Shown here piece after piece: positions 46,501 to 54,660 of a stretch of DNA of 64,000 bases. Each line of letters starts with the position of its first letter. The stretch's first letter is position 1. The DNA is taken from positions 1,005-65,004 of the forward strand of contig DF239634.1 in NCBI GenBank assembly GCA_000507305.1, in the 5' to 3' direction. The translations under genes were made by a program, and so were the position numbers. Below the pieces are notes generated by a model. That model searched no databases. It had not been told where the DNA came from and was given only the letters and a program-made list of their open reading frames with translations. The stretch is from Breviolum minutum Mf 1.05b.01 (Eukaryota > Sar > Dinophyceae > Suessiales > Symbiodiniaceae).

Positions 46501-47982
46501 AATGTTCACATTGATATGAAGCATTTTTGGGATGGTGATGAGAATGTGGCACAAATCGACGCTTCTCGTTTTGGTCCTGATCAAGTGGGTGTTGCAGTTA
46601 TGAACAATGTTGAAGCCTCCAAGTACAACTACCCCAATTCTATTTCTGTCGGGGCATTGGCTATCTTGGTTGTGGGCAAGCAGTTTCGGTCAGATGATCA
46701 AATTTTCCATTTGCCTGGTCATACCACTATGGGAGTCCCTGTTGTCCTCAAGGCTGCTCTGAGACAATTTGGGGATAAACCGGTGGTGTACAAGGCCAAT
46801 GTGATTGCTGTTGAAACCCCAAAGACTGATTCCACTGTCTTGGAGATCCAGATTTTCAGAGACGAAATCACCAACTGGAAAGATTGTTCGGCTGCACTTC
46901 GTGGTAGCAATCTTCTGGCCACCTGGTCGTTGAAGACATTCAGCCGTGATCGCAAGCCGACACCTTTTCGTGAAGCTGACTTATGGCATGGTTTTGTGAG
47001 GATTAGTGATGCCATTCTGGATAGTGTTTTAGCACGAAGTGGTATTTCTGGTATTTACATTACCCCTAAAGGTATTGACAAAAGACCAGATGAGCGGTAT
47101 GCCATTGTGATCATTCCTTCCTCGAATCATGACGATGCTTTGAAGAGAGTGAAGAATTGTGAAAAGTCTTTGGGTCTTGCACGTCTCAAGGATCAGTATG
47201 CCGTCAGGTGCCGCAAAGAGAATTTGAATACGGTCCGCAATGCTATTCTTCCAGAAAGTGCATATGTTGACATGGGAACCTTTGCATCTGATGACACGTT
47301 GTGGATTTTGAAGAATGTTCCATCACAAGTTGGAAGGGAGGACCTTACAAAGGCTCTTCAGTTGACTGCTTGGAAAGCCAAAGCTGTGAGATCTCAGGGC
47401 ATGAATCGATGGGTGGTGGCATCTTCGACAGATCCGCCAGCCTCACACCTATGCATCAACAACACAATGGTGGTGGTTGAACCTTTGAAAAGGGTTTTGG
47501 ACTCTGCCCCTATCACGATGGTTGCCAGTGAGTTCAAAGTAGATTCCAGTATTGACAATGATGGAGTCATGCAGATTTCAACGACATCCAGGATTGCGGA
47601 AGTCAAAGCAGAAATCAGTGATGACATCAACATGGCCATTGATCGACGTATGGCTGAAGCACAGGCGAAGATCGACTCTCTTGCTCAACAGGTTGTTGCA
47701 CTTCAGGAGAATTCCCAAAAGGAGCAGGAGGCCAATCGCATGGAGTTTCAGATGATGAAGGATGAACAGGCATTTGCAAGACAGAGGCTCACCGACATTG
47801 AATCAACAGTTGCTCAGTCATCCAGTGCAGTCGTGTCACAAGTGCAGGCTATGATGCAACAGATGCAATCGAGTCTCGAGTCCTCTATGAAGCAACTGGT
47901 TGTGAATCAATCTGGTGAGGAAACTAAGAGGCCGAGAGTTGATGATGTGAAGAGGCATGACGCTTTTTCAACCAGCTCTTGA
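43507..47982 (+). CDS. Retrotransposon ORF1: C5-cytosine DNA methyltransferase fusion protein
   Basis: 1491 aa from ATG to TGA. Residues about 89-440 are a C5-cytosine methyltransferase: motif I IAEIFGGISGWS (89-100), motif IV SSPPCQPWSGAG with the catalytic Cys at about 181, ENV at 219-221 (motif VI), R-D-R at 260-262 (motif VIII, lacking the usual Gln two residues before the first Arg), motif IX RLFSPWEFASALGF, and motif X FQLVGNAISVAHA (GN at 429-430). The active site looks complete, so it may methylate DNA, as retrotransposon DNMTs are reported to do. Residues about 839-893 look like a ubiquitin fold ending PLLGG. A K-rich linker follows. Residues about 1270-1350 contain an RRM-like stretch (DTLWILKNVPSQVGREDL). 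Residues about 1375-1470 are a Gln/Met-rich coiled coil, probably for oligomerisation, and the tail is basic (KRPRVDDVKR). It lies in frame with ORF2. Confidence 0.95.
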   Translation: MDPQLGERVCGKIIETFDDRTFRCDINPFGASCILHTDAVIGVKMKPGMGLTVMKFNMSWMDSDIHIHASIDAGAIILLHPSRLRGCLHIAEIFGGISGWSNAADYFVAPPLAIVEHDLRTAKNCAAIYGAEVVDADSFLQKAFSNQLGKCTVVHASADDLKVWMAFGFLNVSVIYSSPPCQPWSGAGTESGLSSEGGQTFLKTTCIAGWTGIFCLLAENVPGFEKHSDFGELVKTAALNGMKLKIQGIFQCQRVLPLIRDRWLGTFILSSFHISNEAVDAAGCLSFAHESLSCPLPGPNIGTAKVQHINMTSDELTFLAIDDEMFKMLNRSDLVPRWLKEKIVWSDKSPVVHARTLCDDSKVSGVMARYGSQHLLDIGHLLHKGLQTVVFWDGNRIRLFSPWEFASALGFREGLVFEKDIQFAFQLVGNAISVAHAWLAIAKTHVLLGDFSPFKPVGSFGDQIKHFQEAALKLPDFMVTADDNFWKLIPKTIVEDCDSPASKKQKIDCEISPTLPYPVVGDSRTTKVLHFRPEFEIDFHTPKEDVACQSFCMGGLVSLSHCERYWMIVIHGEKQETVASFVMRALPHARERHFLKFVMNNTTIDWNDTLCAFPMANVQFYQVDFDISCRIQDGEVLHFWGDVTWTSMTVLAFVASSLKCNIDSICLLHREIPVKTCDFLLEYETQEYKVGFKAIMPGYISFGKAESKVQDRGLVPTLPNLIRFVARHPAKKVTATSILPKDCCYHQVVKSLFPDICGGIGWSIVVNNDQVHPNDKFDGRAFYIQWDCYKPLQTTFVEKCLFDVPLSWGKYIPDIDSRLEIWVKSPFKAKPEIFRIGSDVSISHLAASFVSHSQMATAIMCQVGGSIVDPTILIKDLPNLVVLNFKIAPLLGGAKHDPVKARVKNILEKHGVPSDVSAERASNFMSKTAGDFGDQILKMNDDDFWSHLKQEANKSKFRLVNRAEMLAAKKDGRAKPPSKNPKHSHLGNKDAEFVATPSNVHIDMKHFWDGDENVAQIDASRFGPDQVGVAVMNNVEASKYNYPNSISVGALAILVVGKQFRSDDQIFHLPGHTTMGVPVVLKAALRQFGDKPVVYKANVIAVETPKTDSTVLEIQIFRDEITNWKDCSAALRGSNLLATWSLKTFSRDRKPTPFREADLWHGFVRISDAILDSVLARSGISGIYITPKGIDKRPDERYAIVIIPSSNHDDALKRVKNCEKSLGLARLKDQYAVRCRKENLNTVRNAILPESAYVDMGTFASDDTLWILKNVPSQVGREDLTKALQLTAWKAKAVRSQGMNRWVVASSTDPPASHLCINNTMVVVEPLKRVLDSAPITMVASEFKVDSSIDNDGVMQISTTSRIAEVKAEISDDINMAIDRRMAEAQAKIDSLAQQVVALQENSQKEQEANRMEFQMMKDEQAFARQRLTDIESTVAQSSSAVVSQVQAMMQQMQSSLESSMKQLVVNQSGEETKRPRVDDVKRHDAFSTSS

Positions 47983-47985
47983 CTA
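47980..47985 (+). promoter_or_regulatory. Leaky-stop candidate UGA-CUA between ORF1 and ORF2
   Basis: The ORF1 stop TGA is followed directly by CTA. UGA-CUA is a documented readthrough context in several eukaryotic and viral mRNAs. The frame stays open from 47983 through ORF2, so readthrough would produce a single ORF1-ORF2 polyprotein. Confidence 0.6.
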
Positions 47986-48162
47986 TTTCGTTCGAACAAG
48001 TGGAGATGTAATTCGTTTCGCTTTTTCTACCATTTATGCATTCTTTTTGCATGTCTGATCCCATGTAGTGCGCTTCATTTACGCACTAAGGGAGAAAAAA
48101 AAGGCTCCATTTTGGGAACAGCGGCCTCTGGAATTTTTGAGGCTTTTCCTTTACGGTACGAT

Positions 48163-51100
48163 ATGGTTGACGTGGGTTCTTTTCGCAATCAGGAAACTGA
48201 GACGGTTTTTACCCGAACTTCGACCTTTGATAATTCGAATATTGTGCCACGTACTGGAGTTTCCGACTTTGCAAGGTGCGATTTTGGCATCAATCCGAAT
48301 GGGTGTTTTGTGGAAACGCCTGATTCAATTAGTTTGTCTTCGAAGAGTGTCTACTCTCTTTGTTGCGTGAGTTTCCGTAACTGTTGCTCCCAGCAGTCTT
48401 TTGAAACTCCTCCCATGCATGTTTTTCTCGAAGGGTGGTGCTCTGCTTTTGATTTCAGATGTATTCGCCCGTATGAGTGGATCAACTTTTTCAGATTTGG
48501 CGAAGCAGAAAATCCTGGGCCATTGAGAATCGGTTCTTTCAATCCAGGTCAACTTTTCAACCATGAATCCACTGTTATGGAGTGGGGAGACGGTATTTGG
48601 ACTGCCAGTGAGACTTCGCACACACTTCCTGCCATGCTTGCATCCCGTGCCAAGTTCCGAAAGGTTGGTTTGAATTCGTTGTGGAGTAATCCAGTCAGTC
48701 CTCACAGCTCCAATGCAGGATCGTTTCGTGGAAAGGCATCAGGTACTGCCATCATTTCACAGTATCATATCCAACCTTCTCCGTGTAAGCAACCTGATGA
48801 TGTTTTCCAATCATCTAGACTTGCTGAAGCCCTTGTCGACATTGGTAACGGTTTGAAGATTTATGTTGCTTCTTTGTATGGGCCTACTCATAACCGTACC
48901 CTTCAAGATCCTTGGGCTTTACTTTACAAGGTTTTTGGTTGTGCTTGTGAACATGCGGCTGCATATCATGGTCCAGCAGTCATCACTGGTGATTTTAATG
49001 CTTGCCTGTCGGACATTGAATTATGGAAAGCAATGGAAACTAGGGGTTGGTATGATGCTGCGTTGCATTACTCTGCCAAAACCGGCTTTCCACCCCAAGC
49101 TACGTGTAGAGGTAATAGTCGAAAAACCTTCATTCTCGTGAACACTGCCATGCTACAAGCTTTACAATCTTGTGAAGTGGTTGAAGATTTTAGTTTTGAT
49201 GCCCATCCCCTCCTTTTGGCCGAATTTGATCTTCAGGCCGTCAAGAGGAATCGCAACGTTTGGTCGATACCGATCACAACGGACCACCTCCTTTTTGATG
49301 AAGGGCTTCTTCATGAAAATGACATTGTCGTGACTCAAGAGCGTGGAAACAAATTTCATTCGGCCATTGAAGAGTGTAACTCTGAAATTGCATACCACCA
49401 ATTCAATTTGGCCTTTGAAGATATCTTCGCTCAATCTTGCGTTGATACTGTTGGTGAAAGAATCCCTTTTCCGCCGGGTTGTAGGGGTAGGGGTCGCATG
49501 AAACTCTTCAAGACTAAACCTCCTGTTGGTGCCGGTATTTCCAAGGCTAGGGATGGTGACTTTGACGTTCAAATTTGTCAACCTAGTATGAGCATTCGTA
49601 GACGTACCAAACAAGTGCGTAGAATCCATTCCTTGATTGGTCAAATCGAAGCTGCACATAAAAGGGGCCTTTCCATTACACCTGAATGTGAAACGCTTTG
49701 GGCGGCTATTCTTGGAGCCACTGGTTACCACCATGGGTTCAAACAATGGGTTCTTGATGAATTGGGTGTTTTTGTACCCACTGAGTGCCCCGGGGTGCAA
49801 TATGCCACTTACCTTTTGAAAATTTGTAAGGCCAAGCTTCAAGATGAAATTTCTGACTTTCAGAAACAAATGTCTCGTTCTCGTGAGCGTGCTGTGGCCA
49901 ATGATTTTGCCAAAGGTGGAAAATTTGCTTTTGCAAGTGCTCGTGATCCTCAGGTGCCACCCTTTTCATGTATCCAAGATGATATTAGGATTCCTGTTTC
50001 CCCCATGAGATGGAAAAAGGAGGGCAATGATATCCTGATTGTTAAAGAGGGTACAAATCAAATTGACATCAATTTTCCCATTACTTTCCAGGGACAACAT
50101 GCGTTTGTGACTGGGATCCAAGGGAAATTTGTGTATCTTGATCGGAAGGTCATTAACCGTGATTTGCAGAATTTATTCTTATGCCATACCCAAATCGTTT
50201 CCAATCCTGACCAAGTCCATGAGAGAACTAGGTATGGATGGTCCAAGCTCTGGCAAAGAGAGGGACCTAATGATTGCAATGATGATTGGCACGATGCTTT
50301 TGCGAAAATTTCAGCTTTGCAGGATTGTCCTTCATGTGACTTTCAACCATTCGAATCTTCTACTTGGAAGGTCAATGTTAAGCATGGAAAGAAGAGTGCA
50401 AGAGGTACTTGTGCTTTTAGCGCTCAGGAACTCCTTCTTCTTCCACCCATTCTCGAAAGTTGGCTTTTCAAAATTTTTGAGTTGATTGAAAATGGCAAAG
50501 CTGAGTGGCCTCGTTCATTAAATATTGCCAGAGTTATTCTTCTTGGTAAAGATGACAAGGTTCCGGTGTCTCCCATGCACGTGAGACCCATTACCATACT
50601 TCCAAGGTTGTATAGATCCTGGGCCAGATTCCGTGCATTGCAGGTCATACAGCACCTTAACCAACTTCTCCCCCCTCAAATTGCCACTATTTTCGCTGGG
50701 GTTTCGGCTGATTGTGTTTGTGCCTTGGTGCTAGACAAATTGGAATCAGCCATCCATGGCAATGAAGTTGCATGCGGTGCTATCGTTGATCTTGTAAAAT
50801 GCTATAATTTGATACCTAGGAGAGTGTTGCTGGCAGCATGTATCAAGTTTGGTGTACCACATAAATATCTCAATGCACTTTGGAGTATGTGGTCGCAATT
50901 ACAACGCCATCTTGAAATTTGTGGAGAAATTTCTGAACTTTGTCCTTCTTCTACGGGAATCCCTGAAGGATGTTGTTTTAGTGTGGCCTGTATGACCATT
51001 CTTTCTGGTGCTTTCTATGGGATTTTACAAAATCAAGTGCCGGAGGTTGAAGCCCAAACTTACGCGGATAATTGGTCCCTTTTTGCTGATTGTGTCGAAA

Positions 51101-53304
51101 CCCTTAGAGACGGCATCCATGCTCTTGTTGACTTCGTCAAATCCCTGAAAATGGATATCTCTTGGGACAAATCATGGCTTTGGGGATCACATACCAGTGT
51201 TCGTAAGGAGTTAAGGGCTCTTCATGTTGAAAATCACAATATCCAAGTCAAACTGACTTCTGTTGACATGGGTTGTGATGTTACGTACTGCCGAAGGGTC
51301 ACTAAGATTGTTGCCAACAAAAGGTTGAAGAAATCTAAGCGTCTTTTGGCCAGAGTTAAACAAAAGAGAATCCCCAAGAATTTTAAAGCCAAAATGTGTG
51401 AACCTCTTTCCAATGGAGTTGTTGCATATGGGTCACCCCTGGTCCATCAGTCACATAGTGAAATGAAAAGCTTGAGAGCTGCCAAGGGCAGAGCCATAGG
51501 CCGATCACAGGGTGGTATCAACCCTTACCTTAGCATGTGTGTTCCCGGTGATGTTTCCGATCCCGAATTGGTGTGCATCATTCACAAATGTAAGTTTTGG
51601 AGAAGATACTTTGGGGCCTTTCCTTCAAGACGGCAGACTTTCTTGGACAAGGTTGCCATTTGTATTGATACCATTAAATCCGGGCCTGCGCAATCTTTCC
51701 GTAGAATGTTTGCTACTGTTGGGTGGAATTGTGAACATGATGGTTGGATTTCACATGGCATTGGACTCCGATTTAATTGGGTCACTGCGTCCTTTTCCTT
51801 TCTCAAGAACCAACTTGAAATTGCATGGGCTTGTAAAGTGAGTGAGTTGTGCTCCCATCGTAAGGGCTTTGACATTAATTGCATTGATGTGCATTTATCG
51901 CAATGCGCTCTTCGGAAGTTACCTGAGGAAGACCAAATTTTTGTCAAGTCTTTGTTGTGTGGGCGCCATTTGACCAATGAAATCTTGTGCAAATATGTTG
52001 GTTCGACCGTTTCTGAAAAATGTAACCTGTGTAACCAGCGTGATGGGAAAGAGCATCGATTTTTCCACTGTCCCGAATTGGTTGGAATTAGAGCAGGTAA
52101 AGCAAAGATCATCAACTGGGTGCGCAGTAAACCACTTGCACTTTTGCATTTTGGGGTTTTGCCTTTTGATTTTGAATTGCTTCAATGGAAGGTTGCCAAC
52201 CTCCCCGAATTTGAGCCAAATATCATTCCCCCAGTTAGCGGTCACAAAACCATGTTTTCTGATGGTTCCGCCTTTTTCGTAAAATCAAGAGCTTTAACCA
52301 TAGCTGGTAGTGCATGTGTACACTGTGAACCGCATACGGTTGCTAAAACTGTGATGGCCAAAATCTTACCGACGCCTGATCATTCTCCCTTCAGAGCGGA
52401 GGTGTATGCAATTTTGCTGTGTTTGCAACATGCTTTCAGGTGTACCATTTGTTTGGATTGTGAGGCAGCCAAGCAGACCCTTGACCACCTCCTAGAGATG
52501 AGGGTTTTGGGTAGAACTCCAAGGGTTAATGACCATTGGGACATTTGGTTGCTTGTTTGGAATCAAATTTTGGCTAGACCCAAATACTCCATCTTCACTC
52601 GTAAAGTTAAAGCGCATGTCAATTTTCGCCTGATTGATGATGAAGAGTTGCGTTGGCTTTCAAGGGCTAATGATTGTGCTGATCGTGCTGCAAAAAGAGT
52701 TGTGAATTCCTTTCTTGGCAACCGTTTTCGAACATTCGAAAGGAAATACAAGGATTTTAATGAGAATGTCCAACGTTTGAGTGATTTCTATTCTCTTTGG
52801 GCTGAAGTCAATCATAAGTGTTGGGTTAAAGGTAAGCAACAAACCTGTGGGAATGAATGCAACCCAGGCCATGAGCTTCTCCATAACCCAACCAGATGTG
52901 TCTCCTTAAGTTGTCAAATCTCTGATTCTGATTTTGAGGGGAATCCTTTTGGGGCCATCTTTGTTAGGAGAGTTCTTGACTATTTCCAGGGTTTGCAATG
53001 GGATTTCGAAGCTGATAACGTGAGTATCCTTGAACTGTATTTTGATTTTGCAATTTGGACTCAGTCGTATGTACCCATTCTTTTGCATATTGGTGCAAAG
53101 GGTCCAAAAGGTCCTGTGAAAACCTTTGTGCTGAAAGATCAATCGCCTCTTGCAGATATTCAAGATACAAAATTGAGTACTCAATCTGTCACTTGGCATC
53201 GAGTCATCAAATGGTTGCTTGGGTGTGGAATGATTGTCCTTTTGGTGATGGTGCTTTGTTTGTGCGTTCTTTGCACCGTTATGGATATAGTATTCCACAT
53301 CTAG
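48163..53304 (+). CDS. Retrotransposon ORF2: endonuclease-like, reverse transcriptase, RNase H polyprotein
   Basis: First ATG is at 48163, but the frame is open from 47983, directly after the ORF1 TGA. NPGP (48511-48522) precedes an EEP-type domain: RIGSFNPG (Asn at 48541), Glu at 48610, GDFN at 48988-48999. The usual second Asp is Thr (RKTFILVN), and the final SDH is DAH. Reverse transcriptase: motif A AIVDLVKCYN (Asp at 50788), motif B GIPEGCCFS (50956), motif C YADN (51061-51072) in place of YADD. Thumb region follows. Zinc knuckle C-x2-C-x7-H-x4-C starts at 52021. RNase H: Asp 52261, Glu 52399, Asp 52456, Asp 52681 (D-E-D-D complete). The last 30 codons turn strongly hydrophobic; another frame open to 53378 looks more protein-like, suggesting a small indel near 53200. 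The EEP and RT families place it among LINE-type elements. Confidence 0.93.
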   Translation: MVDVGSFRNQETETVFTRTSTFDNSNIVPRTGVSDFARCDFGINPNGCFVETPDSISLSSKSVYSLCCVSFRNCCSQQSFETPPMHVFLEGWCSAFDFRCIRPYEWINFFRFGEAENPGPLRIGSFNPGQLFNHESTVMEWGDGIWTASETSHTLPAMLASRAKFRKVGLNSLWSNPVSPHSSNAGSFRGKASGTAIISQYHIQPSPCKQPDDVFQSSRLAEALVDIGNGLKIYVASLYGPTHNRTLQDPWALLYKVFGCACEHAAAYHGPAVITGDFNACLSDIELWKAMETRGWYDAALHYSAKTGFPPQATCRGNSRKTFILVNTAMLQALQSCEVVEDFSFDAHPLLLAEFDLQAVKRNRNVWSIPITTDHLLFDEGLLHENDIVVTQERGNKFHSAIEECNSEIAYHQFNLAFEDIFAQSCVDTVGERIPFPPGCRGRGRMKLFKTKPPVGAGISKARDGDFDVQICQPSMSIRRRTKQVRRIHSLIGQIEAAHKRGLSITPECETLWAAILGATGYHHGFKQWVLDELGVFVPTECPGVQYATYLLKICKAKLQDEISDFQKQMSRSRERAVANDFAKGGKFAFASARDPQVPPFSCIQDDIRIPVSPMRWKKEGNDILIVKEGTNQIDINFPITFQGQHAFVTGIQGKFVYLDRKVINRDLQNLFLCHTQIVSNPDQVHERTRYGWSKLWQREGPNDCNDDWHDAFAKISALQDCPSCDFQPFESSTWKVNVKHGKKSARGTCAFSAQELLLLPPILESWLFKIFELIENGKAEWPRSLNIARVILLGKDDKVPVSPMHVRPITILPRLYRSWARFRALQVIQHLNQLLPPQIATIFAGVSADCVCALVLDKLESAIHGNEVACGAIVDLVKCYNLIPRRVLLAACIKFGVPHKYLNALWSMWSQLQRHLEICGEISELCPSSTGIPEGCCFSVACMTILSGAFYGILQNQVPEVEAQTYADNWSLFADCVETLRDGIHALVDFVKSLKMDISWDKSWLWGSHTSVRKELRALHVENHNIQVKLTSVDMGCDVTYCRRVTKIVANKRLKKSKRLLARVKQKRIPKNFKAKMCEPLSNGVVAYGSPLVHQSHSEMKSLRAAKGRAIGRSQGGINPYLSMCVPGDVSDPELVCIIHKCKFWRRYFGAFPSRRQTFLDKVAICIDTIKSGPAQSFRRMFATVGWNCEHDGWISHGIGLRFNWVTASFSFLKNQLEIAWACKVSELCSHRKGFDINCIDVHLSQCALRKLPEEDQIFVKSLLCGRHLTNEILCKYVGSTVSEKCNLCNQRDGKEHRFFHCPELVGIRAGKAKIINWVRSKPLALLHFGVLPFDFELLQWKVANLPEFEPNIIPPVSGHKTMFSDGSAFFVKSRALTIAGSACVHCEPHTVAKTVMAKILPTPDHSPFRAEVYAILLCLQHAFRCTICLDCEAAKQTLDHLLEMRVLGRTPRVNDHWDIWLLVWNQILARPKYSIFTRKVKAHVNFRLIDDEELRWLSRANDCADRAAKRVVNSFLGNRFRTFERKYKDFNENVQRLSDFYSLWAEVNHKCWVKGKQQTCGNECNPGHELLHNPTRCVSLSCQISDSDFEGNPFGAIFVRRVLDYFQGLQWDFEADNVSILELYFDFAIWTQSYVPILLHIGAKGPKGPVKTFVLKDQSPLADIQDTKLSTQSVTWHRVIKWLLGCGMIVLLVMVLCLCVLCTVMDIVFHI
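48499..48522 (+). other. 2A-like motif GEAENPGP
   Basis: Encodes GEAENPGP immediately before the first strand of the EEP domain. NPGP is the invariant core of 2A ribosome-skipping peptides. The usual D-x-E upstream of the core is replaced by G-E-A. 2A peptides occur at the same place in some trypanosome and sea-urchin LINEs. Confidence 0.6.
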
Positions 53305-53712
53305 GTTTGGTAGGTCGACCTGCATTTCGGGCAGGATCACAAGTTCATCGTGCTGTGTGGGTATTTCCATACTTCTAGTGCTACCCTACGTAGTCTTTCA
53401 CGTGTTTGGCATGTACCACCGTTAGCTTCGCATGGTGGTGCGTAATTTGATGTCCAGGGAACAATTGCATTTCCAGCTGAAGTCGCTATACCATGCACAG
53501 GTCCAAGCGCACAGGTTGAGAGTGCAGAAGAAAGGAAAGTTTGAAACCCTTTTGTTACCCGTTTTGCCTGTTACCAGGTGTGTCCCGGTCTGTTGAGTTG
53601 TCCTTTTTTGCTTGCATTGCTTGCTATCATTGTACGTTTCATGGTCATCCTACGCTGCTGCTGAGTATGGCCAAAGCAGCCTCTGACTGCACGAATGAGC
53701 AAAGTCGCAAAA
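53305..53712 (+). other. 3' UTR of the retrotransposon
   Basis: 408 nt after the ORF2 stop. The first 70 may be coding in another frame (see the C-terminal frameshift finding). It ends GTCGCAAAA at the TSD. Contains the imperfect hairpin words 'accaccgttagc' and 'gcatggtggtgcg' near 53417-53443. No poly(A) tract. Confidence 0.8.
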
Positions 53713-53725
53713 TTTCACTGTTACT
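53713..53725 (+). repeat. Target-site duplication, right copy
   Basis: TTTCACTGTTACT, identical to 43399-43411. Confidence 0.95.
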
Positions 53726-53757
53726 GGGTGGGGGGGCTAAATCCAAATGATATAAGA
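53713..53757. repeat. MITE-like repeat, family A, right part
   Basis: TTACTGGGTGGGGGGGC followed by TAAATCCAA is the complement of the left end at 43314-43340. It completes the element split by the retrotransposon. Confidence 0.8.
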
Positions 53758-54245
53758 ATTCTTGATGTTTTAGCTATAAGTACAAGGTCACACAGGTATA
53801 CGTATATAGCTGTAGCAATAAACAGTATGGCTTTGGGCGTTTGAAACATATTAGTCAAGTCATTTTGTCTTTTTAATCTCCAAGGAGGAGGGTTTTAAAA
53901 ATCCACACATCTTGGAAACCACCACATAGGATAACCATTGGAAAAACAACACAACGATATTTACACAACAGGACATGTTTGTTCCGGCTTTTCCCATGGT
54001 TCAGCATCCAAAATCCAGTTTGAGGGAACATTTCAGGATGAATCTTTCTCCTGGCAGCCCTACAAAAATGATTGATATTCTTCCTCTCCAGAAAAGCTTG
54101 GGGTGTCTTCAAGATGAGGATGTGTTCCATGTACAAAAACGTTTATCTGTCCACTGAACCAGCTAATGAAAGGCAGAAAGAACTAAGGCATTTTTTGTCT
54201 TTACTCAGGATATATTTCTTCATCATCCAAGATCTCCGAACTGAT

Positions 54246-54322
54246 GGTAAATCGATGGTTTGGGTTGGTGGTGTGGGATTCTATGTGGTGCCCATCAATC
54301 CAAACCACCAACCCAAACCAGC
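54246..54322. repeat. Inverted-repeat element
   Basis: 'aaatcgatggtttgggttgg' at the left pairs with 'ccaacccaaaccagcattta' at the right. About 75 bp. Confidence 0.6.
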
Positions 54323-54589
54323 ATTTAACCATTAGCTGAATGAAACCTAAGCAATGACCGAAAAATATCCCTTGTTAACCTTCCGTTATTCTGTTTGGTA
54401 AATAGGAAATTGACCTGTTATCTATCATATATCATATATATGTATACAATCAACATATAACAGCTATAACTGGGTAGTTGTTCATCCCCCATATATACTG
54501 TAACTTCCCTTAAAACCTGAACAGCCGGAAACGCAACCTGGCAGATGCCATGACATGTTGGTTTTAGGAAGTAGAAGTCATCATCAGAA

Positions 54590-54660
54590 TCTAAGGGGCC
54601 TAACCCCCCAATGCCACCCTTAGTTAAGGGAAACTTTACCCTTCCTCCCATCATCATGGT
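54590..54660. repeat. MITE-like repeat, family C (partial)
   Basis: 'cagaatctaaggggcctaac', 'cccccaatgccaccctta'. Confidence 0.5.

Larger units (their letters stand above)
43412..53712 (+). mobile_element. Full-length non-LTR retrotransposon with a DNA methyltransferase domain
   Basis: A 10,301-bp element between perfect 13-bp target-site duplications. Order: one extra C, the 22-nt dinoflagellate spliced leader, a short 5' UTR, ORF1 with a C5-cytosine methyltransferase domain, an in-frame TGA, ORF2 (EEP endonuclease-like, reverse transcriptase, zinc knuckle, RNase H), a 3' UTR of about 400 bp, and an end in GCAAAA with no long poly(A). There are no LTRs. Both ORFs are undamaged over most of their length and the TSDs are identical, so the insertion is recent. 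It stands antisense to the minus-strand host exons on both sides and inside an older MITE. Codon use is T-rich at third positions, unlike the host exons. DNMT-carrying retrotransposons are known from dinoflagellates; I did not compare this one with them. Confidence 0.97.

Noticed and set aside
48068..48370. Small plus-strand frame overlapping the ORF1-ORF2 junction
   Set aside because: It starts without ATG, overlaps ORF2 in another frame and has no recognisable content.
44100..53100. Minus-strand open frames inside the retrotransposon
   Set aside because: Shadows of the two long plus-strand ORFs.
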